Shown here in pieces: positions 8,676 to 18,765 of a stretch of DNA of 36,410 nt. Below the pieces are notes generated by a model. It was not told the DNA's origin and ran no database searches. It saw only the letters and a program-made list of their open reading frames with translations. The DNA comes from Myxococcales bacterium (GTDB taxonomy: Bacteria; Myxococcota; Myxococcia; Myxococcales; JAKAPL01): positions 1 through 36,410 of the forward strand of contig JAJXUD010000045.1 of the NCBI GenBank assembly GCA_021783235.1, given 5' to 3'. Made by a program: the position numbers and the translations under genes. Position 1 is the first letter of the stretch, and the number at the start of each line of letters is the position of its first letter.

Positions 8676-10113
8676 GGAGCCTCGCGCCGAAGACCTCGAC
8701 GGGGCCTCGAGCGGCGTTCATCGCCGGGTTGACGATGTGCTGGTAGTCGCCGGAGAGCCAGAGGGCGGCGAGGAGATTCACGCTGTAGAACACGTCGATC
8801 GTCTCTTCGGGCGCGGGGCTGATCGCGCCGTCCCCGATGAAGCCGTCGATGCCGCCGAGCCTCAGGTACTCGGCGTGGGCGGCCGAGAGGAAGCTCGCGT
8901 TCAGCCCGAGGCCGGCGACGTCCGCGGGCCGGCCCCAGGCGGCGCCGCGCGCGAGCGCGCCGGCCGAGGCCGAGCGATCCGCCGAGGTGTAGGCGTCCAC
9001 CTCCGTCTGTCCGTCGGCCCACATCCCGCGGAGGAAGACGCCGATGTCGGGCGCGACGTACTGCTCGAGGTAGAAGCCGACGCCGACCTTGTCGTTCGGC
9101 CTGCGCGCCCAGCAGAGGTCTGGGGCGGTCGAGTTCTGCGAGCCGTAGTTGAAGCCGGTGCAGGTCGTCGCGTTCTTCTGGGGATCGGCCTCGAACGCCG
9201 CCACCGCGTCGTCGAAGCGTCCCATGAACTCGTGGTTGTGGAAGCCCAGCACGCGGGCCCGGCCGTCGAGCCCCCAGACGCGGTGGCGGTGCTCGATCTC
9301 GAGCTGGTCGCCGTAGTACTCCCAGAGCCGGAAGTCGACCTGGAGCTGGTTCGGCTCCTCTGGCGGCGTGATGCGGCCGAAGCGGACGGACCAGTCGTCC
9401 CAGTCGAGCTCGGCGACGCCGCCCCAGGAGTAGCCGCGGGCGTCCGAGGCGAAGTCCCAGGCCGCGTAGGTGAGGAACGCCAGGCTGAAGAGCCCCTGGC
9501 GGGGATCGATGCCGAACGGGACCCGATCGAAGAAGTCGAGGATGCTGAAGTTTCCGACGACGAGCACGAGCCGCCGCCGGTCGCTGGTCGTCCCGAGCTG
9601 CATCGGGTTCGACTCGAGCCGCTCACGGCCGCCGCCGAGTCCGATCGTCTCCTTCACGAACGCTCGGGATCGGTAGAGCTGGGGGGTGTCGGTGCCCCCT
9701 TTCTGCAGCTCGAAGTCCGGGATGGCGCCCGTCAGGCCGCGGAGCTGGGAGAAGGGATGCTCGGAGATCAGCTCGGGGACGACGTACGCCTCGCCCCCCT
9801 TCCAGAGCCGCAGCCCGAGGTAGAGGGTCGCGGTCCCCGTGAAGCCCCACTCCTCGGTTGGCAAGAGCGAGTTCGTGCTGCCGTGCAGGTTCGTGTAGCG
9901 GGCCGGAAACGGCGGCTTGAGCTGCTGGATCCAGGTGAGCTGGCCGTAGACGTTCCAGCGCTCGTCCTCGAGGTCGTGGAGGCCGTGGCGCGCGAGCAGA
10001 TGCATCAGGTCGGCCTCGTCGTCGGGCCTCGGGCCGGGCGGTGCGTCCTGCGCGGTCGCGCTCGCCGAGGCGAAGAGGAGGCTCGCCACGAGGAACGGCG
10101 GGCGGGGGTTCAT
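8662..10113 (-). CDS. OprB-family carbohydrate-selective porin
   Basis: This is a 483-residue outer-membrane protein with a cleavable signal peptide (hydrophobic stretch ending ATAQ). The motifs WNVYGQLTWIQQ, the alternating strands throughout, and the C-terminal APEETIDVFYSVNL, DYQHIVNPAMN, RGPVEVFGARLHAEF fit the OprB family of sugar-permeable porins. The chain ends in Phe, as is usual for outer-membrane barrels. GGAG about 9 bases upstream supports the ATG. It is the first gene of a two-gene - strand unit with the barrel gene that overlaps its 3' end. No sugar-use gene is adjacent, so the substrate cannot be named. Confidence 0.85.
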   Translation of the reverse strand: MNPRPPFLVASLLFASASATAQDAPPGPRPDDEADLMHLLARHGLHDLEDERWNVYGQLTWIQQLKPPFPARYTNLHGSTNSLLPTEEWGFTGTATLYLGLRLWKGGEAYVVPELISEHPFSQLRGLTGAIPDFELQKGGTDTPQLYRSRAFVKETIGLGGGRERLESNPMQLGTTSDRRRLVLVVGNFSILDFFDRVPFGIDPRQGLFSLAFLTYAAWDFASDARGYSWGGVAELDWDDWSVRFGRITPPEEPNQLQVDFRLWEYYGDQLEIEHRHRVWGLDGRARVLGFHNHEFMGRFDDAVAAFEADPQKNATTCTGFNYGSQNSTAPDLCWARRPNDKVGVGFYLEQYVAPDIGVFLRGMWADGQTEVDAYTSADRSASAGALARGAAWGRPADVAGLGLNASFLSAAHAEYLRLGGIDGFIGDGAISPAPEETIDVFYSVNLLAALWLSGDYQHIVNPAMNAARGPVEVFGARLHAEF

Positions 10114-10283
10114 GGCTCGGCTCCATCTGGTCAGAGACCTCCTCGCACGGCCCCGGCGTCACGCCGAACGGCTCACGACTTCGCCCGCGGCTCTTTCGCC
10201 CGTGGGCCGATCGATGTCAAGGAAACAACGCCGCCAGAGGCGAAAAAAGCGAATCCTTCTCCGCCGGCGCGGCTCCCACGGAC

Positions 10284-10730
10284 ATGAACGACATCGAAAT
10301 CGTCTTCCCCGGTGGCAAGCGCGTGGACGCGCGGGTGGGGCGCCACCTCGTCCGCACGGATCAGCCCGTCTCCGCGGGGGGCGAGGACTCGGCGGTCGCC
10401 CCCTTCGACCTCTTCCTCGCGTCGATCGGCAGCTGCGCGGGCATCTACGTCGTCGGCTTCTGCCAGGCGCGAAAGATCTCGACCGAGGGAATCCGGATCG
10501 TCCAGCACCAGCGCACGGACGAGGCGGGACACCTCGTGGGCGTCGATCTCGAGGTCGTTCTCCCCGAGAGCTTCCCGGCGCGCTACCGGGACGCGGTGGC
10601 GCAGGCGGCGGCGGGCTGCAAGGTGAAGAAGACCCTCGCGGCCCCGCCCGTCTTCACGGTCCGGTCCGTCTCGGAAGAGGCGCCGGGGTCGCATCCCCAG
10701 AGAGAGGGAAGCTCGGCCAGCACGGTGTGA
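10284..10730 (+). CDS. OsmC family protein
   Basis: This is a 148-residue OsmC-like protein. The reading frame stays open upstream to 10041, but homology begins only at MNDIEIVFPGGKRV, so the ATG at 10284 is chosen. Family motifs are the PFDLFLASIGSCAGIYV segment with Cys51, and Cys112 in GCKVKKTL, which correspond to the two Cys positions of OsmC/Ohr peroxidases. Proteins of this short subgroup are often annotated simply as OsmC family, and their peroxide activity is not always shown. An extra Cys60 is present. The last 20 residues (EAPGSHPQREGSS) are a polar extension. No ribosome-binding site is evident. The 170 bases between it and the divergent porin gene contain an A-rich patch at 10234-10246 but no clear promoter. 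Confidence 0.85.
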   Translation: MNDIEIVFPGGKRVDARVGRHLVRTDQPVSAGGEDSAVAPFDLFLASIGSCAGIYVVGFCQARKISTEGIRIVQHQRTDEAGHLVGVDLEVVLPESFPARYRDAVAQAAAGCKVKKTLAAPPVFTVRSVSEEAPGSHPQREGSSASTV

Positions 10731-10748
10731 CCCGCCTCGCCGCGCCCC

Positions 10749-10777
10749 TTGCACGCGGGTTCGGGGCCGTGAGATAC
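10749..10777 (+). promoter_or_regulatory. promoter of the sigma factor gene
   Basis: TTGCAC at 10749-10754, a 17-base spacer and AGATAC at 10772-10777 (or GATACC at 10773-10778 with 18). The hexamer ends 7 bases before the GTG at 10785, placing the likely transcription start on or next to the start codon. Confidence 0.5.
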
Positions 10778-10784
10778 CGGCGGC

Positions 10785-11618
10785 GTGGAGCCGGAAGGAG
10801 ATCAGTCCCTGGTGGTCGCCGCCCGGGACGGGGATCGCCGCGCGCTCGAGCGGCTGCTCGCGCTCTACGAGCCCGCCATCCTGCGCTTCAGCTCGCGCCT
10901 CTGCCGGGACCCCGAGGACGCGCAGGACGTCCTCCAGGACAGCCTCCTCGCGATGGCGCGGACGGTGAAGGACTTTCGCGGGGCGTCCTCGGTCTCGACC
11001 TGGGCCTACGCGATCGCGCGCAGCTTCTGCCTGAAGCGGCGGCGGCGAGGAAAGAGCGCGCTCTCGGGGGAGCGTCCGATCGAGGCCGAGCCCGAGTCCT
11101 CGCTGCCGGCCACCGAGGACGCCGGGCCCGAGGAGTCGCTCGCCCGAAAGGAGCTCGGCGCCGCGCTCGAGACCGCCATCCGCGCGCTCGAGCCGAAGTA
11201 CCGAGAGGTCCTCCTCCTCCGGGACGTCGAGGGGCTGAGCGCGCCGGAGGTGGGAGAGGTGCTCGGCATCGGCATCCCCGCGATCAAGAGCCGGCTCCAC
11301 CGGGCTCGGCTGGCCGTTCGCGAGCAGCTCGCCCCACTGCTCGAGCCGCCCGAGCTTCGGCGCCGGGATCCGGGCTGCCCGGACATCGCGAGGCTCCTCT
11401 CGCGGCACCTCGAGGGCGAGATCGGCCCCGAGAGCTGCGCGGCAATGGAGCGGCACCTCGAGGGCTGCGAGGTCTGCCGCGCGACCTGCGACTCGCTCCG
11501 GGCGAGCCTCGCGCTCTGCAAGAGCCTTCCGGCCGCGCCGGTGCCGCCCGAGCTCGAGCGAACCATCCGCGCCTCGGTTCGCCGGCTCGTCGGCGAGCCG
11601 ACCGCGCAGGGCGGTTGA
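10785..11618 (+). CDS. ECF-type RNA polymerase sigma factor with fused C-terminal zinc-finger (anti-sigma-like) domain
   Basis: This is a 277-residue protein from a GTG start. Region 2 spans about residues 25-90 (LYEPAILRFSSRLC, DPEDAQDVLQDSLL, STWAYAIARSFCLKRRRRG). An acidic linker (91-120) follows, then region 4 (about 127-185), with the promoter-reading helix in LSAPEVGEVLGIGIPAIKSRLHRAR. After this the chain continues with C198, SRHLEGEIG and H224-x3-C228-x2-C231 (HLEGCEVC), the zf-HC2 signature of ZAS-type anti-sigma factors, and a short helical tail. Normally that zinc finger is on a separate anti-sigma protein encoded next door; here it is in the same chain, and no separate anti-sigma gene follows. 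Self-inhibition or redox/zinc sensing in cis is inference. The neighbour OsmC would fit an oxidative-stress context but is not proof of regulation. Confidence 0.88.
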   Translation: MEPEGDQSLVVAARDGDRRALERLLALYEPAILRFSSRLCRDPEDAQDVLQDSLLAMARTVKDFRGASSVSTWAYAIARSFCLKRRRRGKSALSGERPIEAEPESSLPATEDAGPEESLARKELGAALETAIRALEPKYREVLLLRDVEGLSAPEVGEVLGIGIPAIKSRLHRARLAVREQLAPLLEPPELRRRDPGCPDIARLLSRHLEGEIGPESCAAMERHLEGCEVCRATCDSLRASLALCKSLPAAPVPPELERTIRASVRRLVGEPTAQGG

Positions 11619-11632
11619 GGCAGCCGTCGCGG

Positions 11633-11950
11633 CTAGCTCGGCCGCTTCTTCGCCGCGCTCCGCTTCTCCCTCGCCTCGACGATGGCCCGCCGGAAGGCGT
11701 CCAGGGCCACGATCGCCTCGTCGACGGCGCGGGCGGCCACGTCGTCGGCACGCTGCTTCGCCTCGTGCTCGGTTCGATCGAGCTGGGCCGAGAGCGCCGC
11801 CCAGCGCTTTCGCGCCTCGAGCGAGGCGAGGTGGATGACGACCCGGACCTCGTCCCGCAAGGTCGAGAGCGTCCGCAGGCTTCCCTTCAGGTGCGACGCG
11901 ATCTCGCCCCTCGCCTCCCTGGGGTCGAGGTCGTTCGAGTGCTCGTCCAT
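11633..11950 (-). CDS. small charged helical protein of unknown function
   Basis: This is a 105-residue protein that I do not recognise. It is rich in Ala, Arg and Glu, with heptad-like spacing through most of its length (LRTLSTLRDEVRVVIHLASLE and following), and is predicted to be a helical bundle or coiled coil ending in a basic tail (EKRSAAKKRPS). There is no signal peptide, Cys or membrane segment. GGGAGG, 7 bases before the ATG, is a strong ribosome-binding site. The gene converges on the sigma factor gene with only 14 bases between stops, where a short inverted repeat (AGCCG/CGGCT) might act on both. It is divergent from the SDR gene. Confidence 0.65.
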   Translation of the reverse strand: MDEHSNDLDPREARGEIASHLKGSLRTLSTLRDEVRVVIHLASLEARKRWAALSAQLDRTEHEAKQRADDVAARAVDEAIVALDAFRRAIVEAREKRSAAKKRPS

Positions 11951-12066
11951 TCGTAGCCTCCCGGTTGGACCGGACTACACGACGGTAAGGTAGGGCCGCC
12001 GAGCCGGGCGAGCGCGCCAGGCGCGCCGGCGGCCTCGGCCCATCCAGGCACGCGCTCGTGCGTCTC

Positions 12067-12080
12067 GGGCTTTCGAGCCC
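12067..12080 (+). promoter_or_regulatory. UUCG-type hairpin upstream of the SDR gene
   Basis: GGGCT at 12067-12071, the loop TTCG and AGCCC at 12076-12080 form a perfect short hairpin in the divergent gap between 11950 and 12115. The same gap holds GCGCGCC/GGCGCGC around 12013-12027. These may be leader structures or chance in GC-rich DNA. A -10-like TAGCTT sits just after the hairpin at 12081-12086. Confidence 0.25.
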
Positions 12081-12114
12081 TAGCTTCATCGCCTCTCGTT
12101 CGAGGAGGCGTGAC

Positions 12115-12867
12115 GTGAGCGATTGGCGTGGAAGAGTGGCGCTCGTGACGGGCGCGGGTTCGGGCATCGGTCGCGCCACGGCCCTCGCCTTTGCGAAGCA
12201 GGGGCTTCGGGTCGTGGTCGCGGACGTCGCCGTCGAAGGCGGCAACGAGACCGCCCGCCGGATCCGGACCGAGGGCGGCGAGGCCACCTTCGTCGAGACG
12301 GACGTCTCTCGCTCGGCCGACGTCCAGTCGCTCGTGCGGCAGGCGGTCGAACGCTACGGGAGGCTGGACTGCGCCTTCAACAACGCCGGCGTCGAGGGCG
12401 AGATGGCGTCCACCCTGGACTGCACCGAGGCGAACTGGGATCGGACGCTCTCGATCGACCTGAAGGGCGTCTGGCTCTGCATGAAGCACGAGCTGCCGCG
12501 GATGCTCGAGCGCGGGCGGGGCGCCATCGTGAACTGCGCGTCGGTGGCCGGCCTCGTCGGCTTCCCGCAGCTCCCCGCCTACACCGCGAGCAAGCATGGG
12601 GTCGTCGGGCTGACGCGAACGGCCGCGCTCGAGAACGCGAAGACGGGGATCCGAGTGAACGCCGTCTGCCCAGGCGTCATCCAAACCCCGATGGTGGAGC
12701 GGCTCGAGCGGGAGCAGCCGGAGATGAACATCGCCGCCGGGGAGCCCATCGGGCGCGCCGGTCGGCCCGAGGAGGTCGCCGCCGCCGTCCTCTGGCTCTG
12801 CTCCGACGAGGCGTCTTTCGTCACGGGCCAGGCCATCGCGGTGGACGGCGGCTGGGTCGCTCAGTGA
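12115..12867 (+). CDS. SDR family NAD(P)-dependent oxidoreductase
   Basis: This is a 250-residue classical short-chain dehydrogenase/reductase. The frame is open from 12058, but the GTG at 12115 is preferred because GAGGAGG ends 6-7 bases upstream and the protein then begins at the usual distance before the cofactor loop. Motifs are TGAGSGIG (12-19) for nucleotide binding, NNAG, the catalytic Ser in NCASVAG, and Tyr and Lys in AYTASKHG. NAGVEGEM, VCPGVIQTPM and GRPEEVAAAVLWLCSD, with the ending AIAVDGGWVAQ, are typical of the glucose 1-dehydrogenase/FabG-like part of the family. The Asp in VVVADVAVEGG suggests NAD rather than NADP. The substrate cannot be read from the sequence, and no pathway neighbour is present. 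Confidence 0.9.
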   Translation: MSDWRGRVALVTGAGSGIGRATALAFAKQGLRVVVADVAVEGGNETARRIRTEGGEATFVETDVSRSADVQSLVRQAVERYGRLDCAFNNAGVEGEMASTLDCTEANWDRTLSIDLKGVWLCMKHELPRMLERGRGAIVNCASVAGLVGFPQLPAYTASKHGVVGLTRTAALENAKTGIRVNAVCPGVIQTPMVERLEREQPEMNIAAGEPIGRAGRPEEVAAAVLWLCSDEASFVTGQAIAVDGGWVAQ

Positions 12868-12931
12868 AGGAAGGCGCGCTGCTCTGCCGGACGATGTGCC
12901 GGTGGCTACGTTCATCCGGGAGGAGGCGCAC

Positions 12932-13222
12932 ATGAAAAAGACATTTCTGGCTCTGGTCGTCCTGGTGAGCGGCGCGGCGTTCGCGCAGGCGGCGGCGAGC
13001 GACAAGGTCACGAAGGCGCAGCGGGACGAGATGGCCCAGGTGCACGAGAAGTTCGCCACCTGTCTGCGCTCCAATCGTCCCATCGCCGATTGCCGCGCCG
13101 AGATGGCGAAGAGCTGCCAGCGGTCGATGGGTCGGAGCGCGCCGGATCTCTGCCCGATGATGGGCCGGCCCCGCCGCGGCATGGGTCCGCCCATGATGGC
13201 TCCGCCCATGCAGGAGAAGTAG
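12932..13222 (+). CDS. small secreted Cys- and Met-rich protein
   Basis: This is a 96-residue protein. The ATG at 12932 follows AGGAGG and starts a clear signal peptide (MKKTFLALVV, cleavage after about residue 19-22). The mature part is short and hydrophilic, with Cys44, Cys54, Cys62 and Cys74 and then a Met/Pro/Arg-rich tail (CPMMGRPRRGMGPPMMAPPM). Four Cys in a periplasmic protein could form two disulfides, and Met-rich tails can bind Cu(I) or other soft metals. I do not recognise the family. Its position before a permease and a metal-transport ATPase makes metal binding a reasonable guess, but a strong hairpin separates it from those genes. Confidence 0.7.
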   Translation: MKKTFLALVVLVSGAAFAQAAASDKVTKAQRDEMAQVHEKFATCLRSNRPIADCRAEMAKSCQRSMGRSAPDLCPMMGRPRRGMGPPMMAPPMQEK

Positions 13223-13238
13223 CCGGTCGGGACCCCGC

Positions 13239-13271
13239 TGGTCGAGGAGGCGTGCGCGGCCTTCTCGACCA
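13239..13271 (+). terminator. 12-bp hairpin between the secreted peptide gene and the permease gene
   Basis: The bases 13239-13250 pair with 13260-13271 over 12 positions (TGGTCGAGGAGG against CCTTCTCGACCA), with one G:T wobble and a 9-base loop. There is no T-run after it, so it may be a weak terminator, an attenuator, or a protein-binding dyad before the GTG at 13281. The left arm contains a GAGGAGG sequence that would be occluded. Confidence 0.45.
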
Positions 13272-13280
13272 CGCCGGCCC

Positions 13281-14308
13281 GTGAGCCAGTCGATGTTCCA
13301 CGAGCGCCCTCTGCAGCTCTTCACCTTGGCGCTGCTGGTCGCGCTCGGCTGGATCCTCTGGCCGGAGGCGTCGGTGGTGCTGGTGGCCGGCTACACGGTC
13401 CTCGTCGCCGAGCGTCCGTTCAGCGGGCTCGTGGGCTCCCTGCGAGGCCGGCGCTCGCTCGCCGCCTTCGTCGCGACATCGATCACGTCTCTGCTCCTCC
13501 TCTTGCCAATCGGGGCCACGGCCGTCCTCGCGATCGGCGAGTCTCTCGAGGCCTGGCAGGGACTGGACCGGGCGTTCCAAAAGCTCGGCGGAATCGAGGG
13601 GCTCACCGCGCGGTTGCCCGCCGGGCTCCGCGCCATGGTCCCGACCCTGACCCGCTCGTTCATGGAGGCGGCGGTGGGGCTGCTCTCCCGCCTCTCGGAG
13701 ATCGCGCCCAAGCTGCTCTCCTCGGCCGGCTGGCTGCTCGCGGATCTCTTCCTGACCGTCGTGACCATCTACTACCTGTTCAAGGAAGGCCCGAGGTTCG
13801 TCGAGCTGGTCAGGCGGCTCATTCCGTTGCCGGCCGCTCAGACCGCCGCGTTCCTCGAGGAGTTCCACCAGGTCGCGCTCGGGCTCTTCTGGGGGAGCCT
13901 CGTCATGGTCGCCTTCCACGGCGTCACGTCGTCCTTGGGCTACTGGATCTTCGGGGTGCATCCCGTGGTCCTGCTCGGCTCCATCACAGCGGTCGCGGCC
14001 TTCATTCCGCTGGTCGGAACGGCGGTCGTCTGGCTACCCTTGGTGGTCGGGCTCTGGCTCGAGGCCCATCCCTATCGGGCGCTCGGGCTGCTCGTCTGGG
14101 GGACGGTCATCGTCGGGGCGGGCGACAACCTGCTCCGTCCCTTCGTCTCGAGGGGGCACATGGCCATTCCGAAGCTGCTCCTCTTCCTCACGCTCTTCGG
14201 TGGGCTGCAGCTGCTCGGCGCGAAAGGGGTCCTGCTCGGCCCCCTGATCGGGAGCCTCGCGGCGACGGCCATGAACCTCCTCGCCGACCGGCTGGAGCGC
14301 CCCTCGCC

Positions 14309-14312
<4 letters not shown>
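13281..14312 (+). CDS. AI-2E/PerM family membrane transporter
   Basis: This is a 343-residue inner-membrane protein of the AI-2E family transporter group (PerM/TqsA/YhhQ-like fold class). Hydrophobic segments near the N-terminus (LFTLALLVALGWILW), then a periplasmic or linker region and a C-terminal cluster of spans, are the family pattern. The segment ending VVTIYYLFKEGPRFVELVRRLIPL is very typical, as are HPVVLLGSITAVAAFIPLVGTAVVWLP and GPLIGSLAATAMNLL. Members export signalling molecules, small solutes or Na+, and the substrate here is unknown. The start is GTG at 13281; an ATG at 13293 is also possible, and neither has a good ribosome-binding site. The stop overlaps the next gene's ATG by four bases, so this permease and the ATPase are translationally coupled. 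Confidence 0.88.
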
Positions 14313-16587
<2,275 letters not shown>

Positions 16588-16609
<22 letters not shown>

Positions 16610-18765
16610 GCCTCGGGCTCGGCCGCGCTCCTGCCGATTCGAATCCGGACGTCCACCGCGGCCGCCCCGAGCCCCTCGGGGAAGACCAGGAGCGGATTCG
16701 ACTCGATCTCCTCCAGCTCCGAGAGGGCGTCGGCGGCATAGGCGAGGCGGCGCACGAAGTCGCGCAGCGCGGCGCGGTCGCCCGCCGGTCGCCCGGACGA
16801 CCCCTCGAGCGTGCGGGCGAAGCGCGGAAGGCCGACCAGCGCGTCGAGATCCGCGTCGCTGAGCGGCGCGAGGCGCTGCTCGACGTCCTTCCAGATCTCG
16901 GTCCGGGTGCCTCCCGCGCCCACGGTCACGAGCGGGCCCAGGTCGGGGTCGCGGACGGCCCCGACGAGCCACTCCTCGCCTCCGGTGAGCTGTCGCTGCA
17001 CGAGCAGGCCGCTCGGCCCGAGGTGAGCGAGCCGTGAGACCGCCGCGCGCACCGCCGCGCCGTTCGCCAGCCCGAGCTCGACGCCGCCAGCCTGGGACTT
17101 GTGGAGGAGATCACCGCGCAGCGCCTTGAGCACCACCGGGAACCCGATCGCCTCCGCGGCCGCTGCCGCGGCATCGGGATCGGGCGCGACCGTCATCGCC
17201 GGGGCGAGAGCCATTCCGAACGCGGCGCAGAACTCGGTGGCCTCCTCGCCGCTCAGCCAGCCGCCCTCCGCGCCGAGCCGCCGCCGCGCGCTCCGGAGCG
17301 CGGCCTGGGCCCTCTCGGGGGCCGCCGGCGTCGCCGCCGGCACGACGGCCTCGGTCCGGCGCCACTCGGCGTGGCGCGTCACGAGCGCGAGCGCGCGGGC
17401 AGCGCCCTCCGGAAATCGGAAACTCGGCACGCGGCCGGCGTGGAGCGAGCGGAGACTCTCCGGGACGCCGTGGGTGCCCATGAAGCACGAGAGGATCGGC
17501 TTCTGTGCCCCGCCCGCCACCTCGAGGATCGCCGCCGCGACCTCCTGCGCCTGCGTCGTGATCGGGGGCACGAAGACGGCGAGCGCGGCGTCGATGCCCG
17601 GGTCGGCGAGCACGAGCCGCAGCGCCTCTCCGAAGCTCCGGGCACCGGCGTCGGCCAAGACGTCGACCGGGTTCTGCACCGAGGCCGCCTCGCGCAGGAC
17701 CGCGCGCAGCGATCGCTCGGTCGCCGGGTCCAGGCGCGGCACCTCGAGGCCGGCCCCTTCGAGGGCGTCCGCCGCGAGAATGCCCGGACCGCCCGCGTTC
17801 GTGACGATGGCGACGCGCCGCCCGGTGGGAAGAGGCTGGTTCGCGAGCACCATCGCGACGTCGAAGAGCTCTTCGAGCGTGTCCGCGCGGAGGACTCCGG
17901 TCTGCCGGCAGAGCGCCGAGATCGCCGAGTCCGGACCCGCGAGCGCGCCGGTGTGGGAGCCGGCGGCGCGCGCGCCTGCCTTCGAGCGGCCGCTCTTGAC
18001 GAGCGCGATCGGCTTGTGGCGGCCGAGCCGCACGGCGATCTCCCGGAAGCGGCGGCCGTTTCCCAGCGACTCGAGGTAGAGGAGGACGAGCCGGGTGCGC
18101 TCGTCGCGCGCGACCTGCTCGAGGACGTCGTTGCCCGAGACGTCGGCCTTGTTTCCCAGCGAGGCGAAGAGCGAGAAGCCGATGCCGAGATCCTGCGCGT
18201 AGTCGAGCGCCGCGAGGCCCAGCGCGCCCGACTGGGTCGCGAAGGCGACGTGGCCGTCGGGGGCGAAGGTCGTCGCGAAGGTGGCGTCGAGCCGGACGGT
18301 GGGGTCGGGATTCTGTAGCCCGAGGCAGTTCGGACCGAGGAGGCGCATGGCCGCGCCGCGCGCGATGGTCGTGATCTCGGTCTCGAGGTCGCGGCCCGCG
18401 GGGGTTTCGCCGAATCCGGCGGAGATGACGCAGACCGCCGGTACGCCGAGGCGCGCCCCCTCGCGGAGCAGCGAGGGCACCTCGGGCGCGGGGACGACGA
18501 TCACCGCGAGATCCGGGACCTCGGGCAGCGAGGCGAGGTCCGGATACGCGCGCACGGACTGGACGAAGGGCGCGTGCCGGTTGACCGGGTAGACCGGTCC
18601 CTGGAAGCCGCCGCGCAGGAGGTTGTGGAGCACGGCGCCGCCCACCGAGCCGGCCCGGTGCGAGGCGCCGATCACGGCGACCGCGCGGGGCCGAAAGAGG
18701 CGGTCGAGCCCGACTGCGTCCCCTCTGGCGGACAGGGCCGGCTCAGGCATGCCCGACGGTGCCAT
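16588..18765 (-). CDS. fused ADP-forming acyl-CoA synthetase (acetate--CoA ligase family)
   Basis: This is a 725-residue single-chain NDP-forming acyl-CoA synthetase, which interconverts acyl-CoA plus ADP and Pi with acid plus CoA and ATP. In order: a CoA-binding Rossmann domain (FRPRAVAVIGASHRAGSVGG), two succinyl-CoA-synthetase-like domains with the phosphohistidine at H271 in GSHTGALAG, and a C-terminal ATP-grasp domain (GFPVVLKALRGDLLHKSQAGG, ending EIESNPLLVF). It lacks the GNAT acetyltransferase domain of the Pat/PatZ relatives, so it is probably an enzyme rather than a protein acetylase. Alternative start: ATG at 18750. It overlaps the PEP synthase gene by 23 bases and is therefore probably co-translated. 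Together they could make ATP from acetyl-CoA or recycle acetate while PEP is made from pyruvate. Confidence 0.92.

Noticed and set aside
13222-13281. FNR/Crp-type TTGAT-N4-ATCAA box before the permease/ATPase pair
   Set aside because: I looked for it because of the low-oxygen theme, and no such motif is present.
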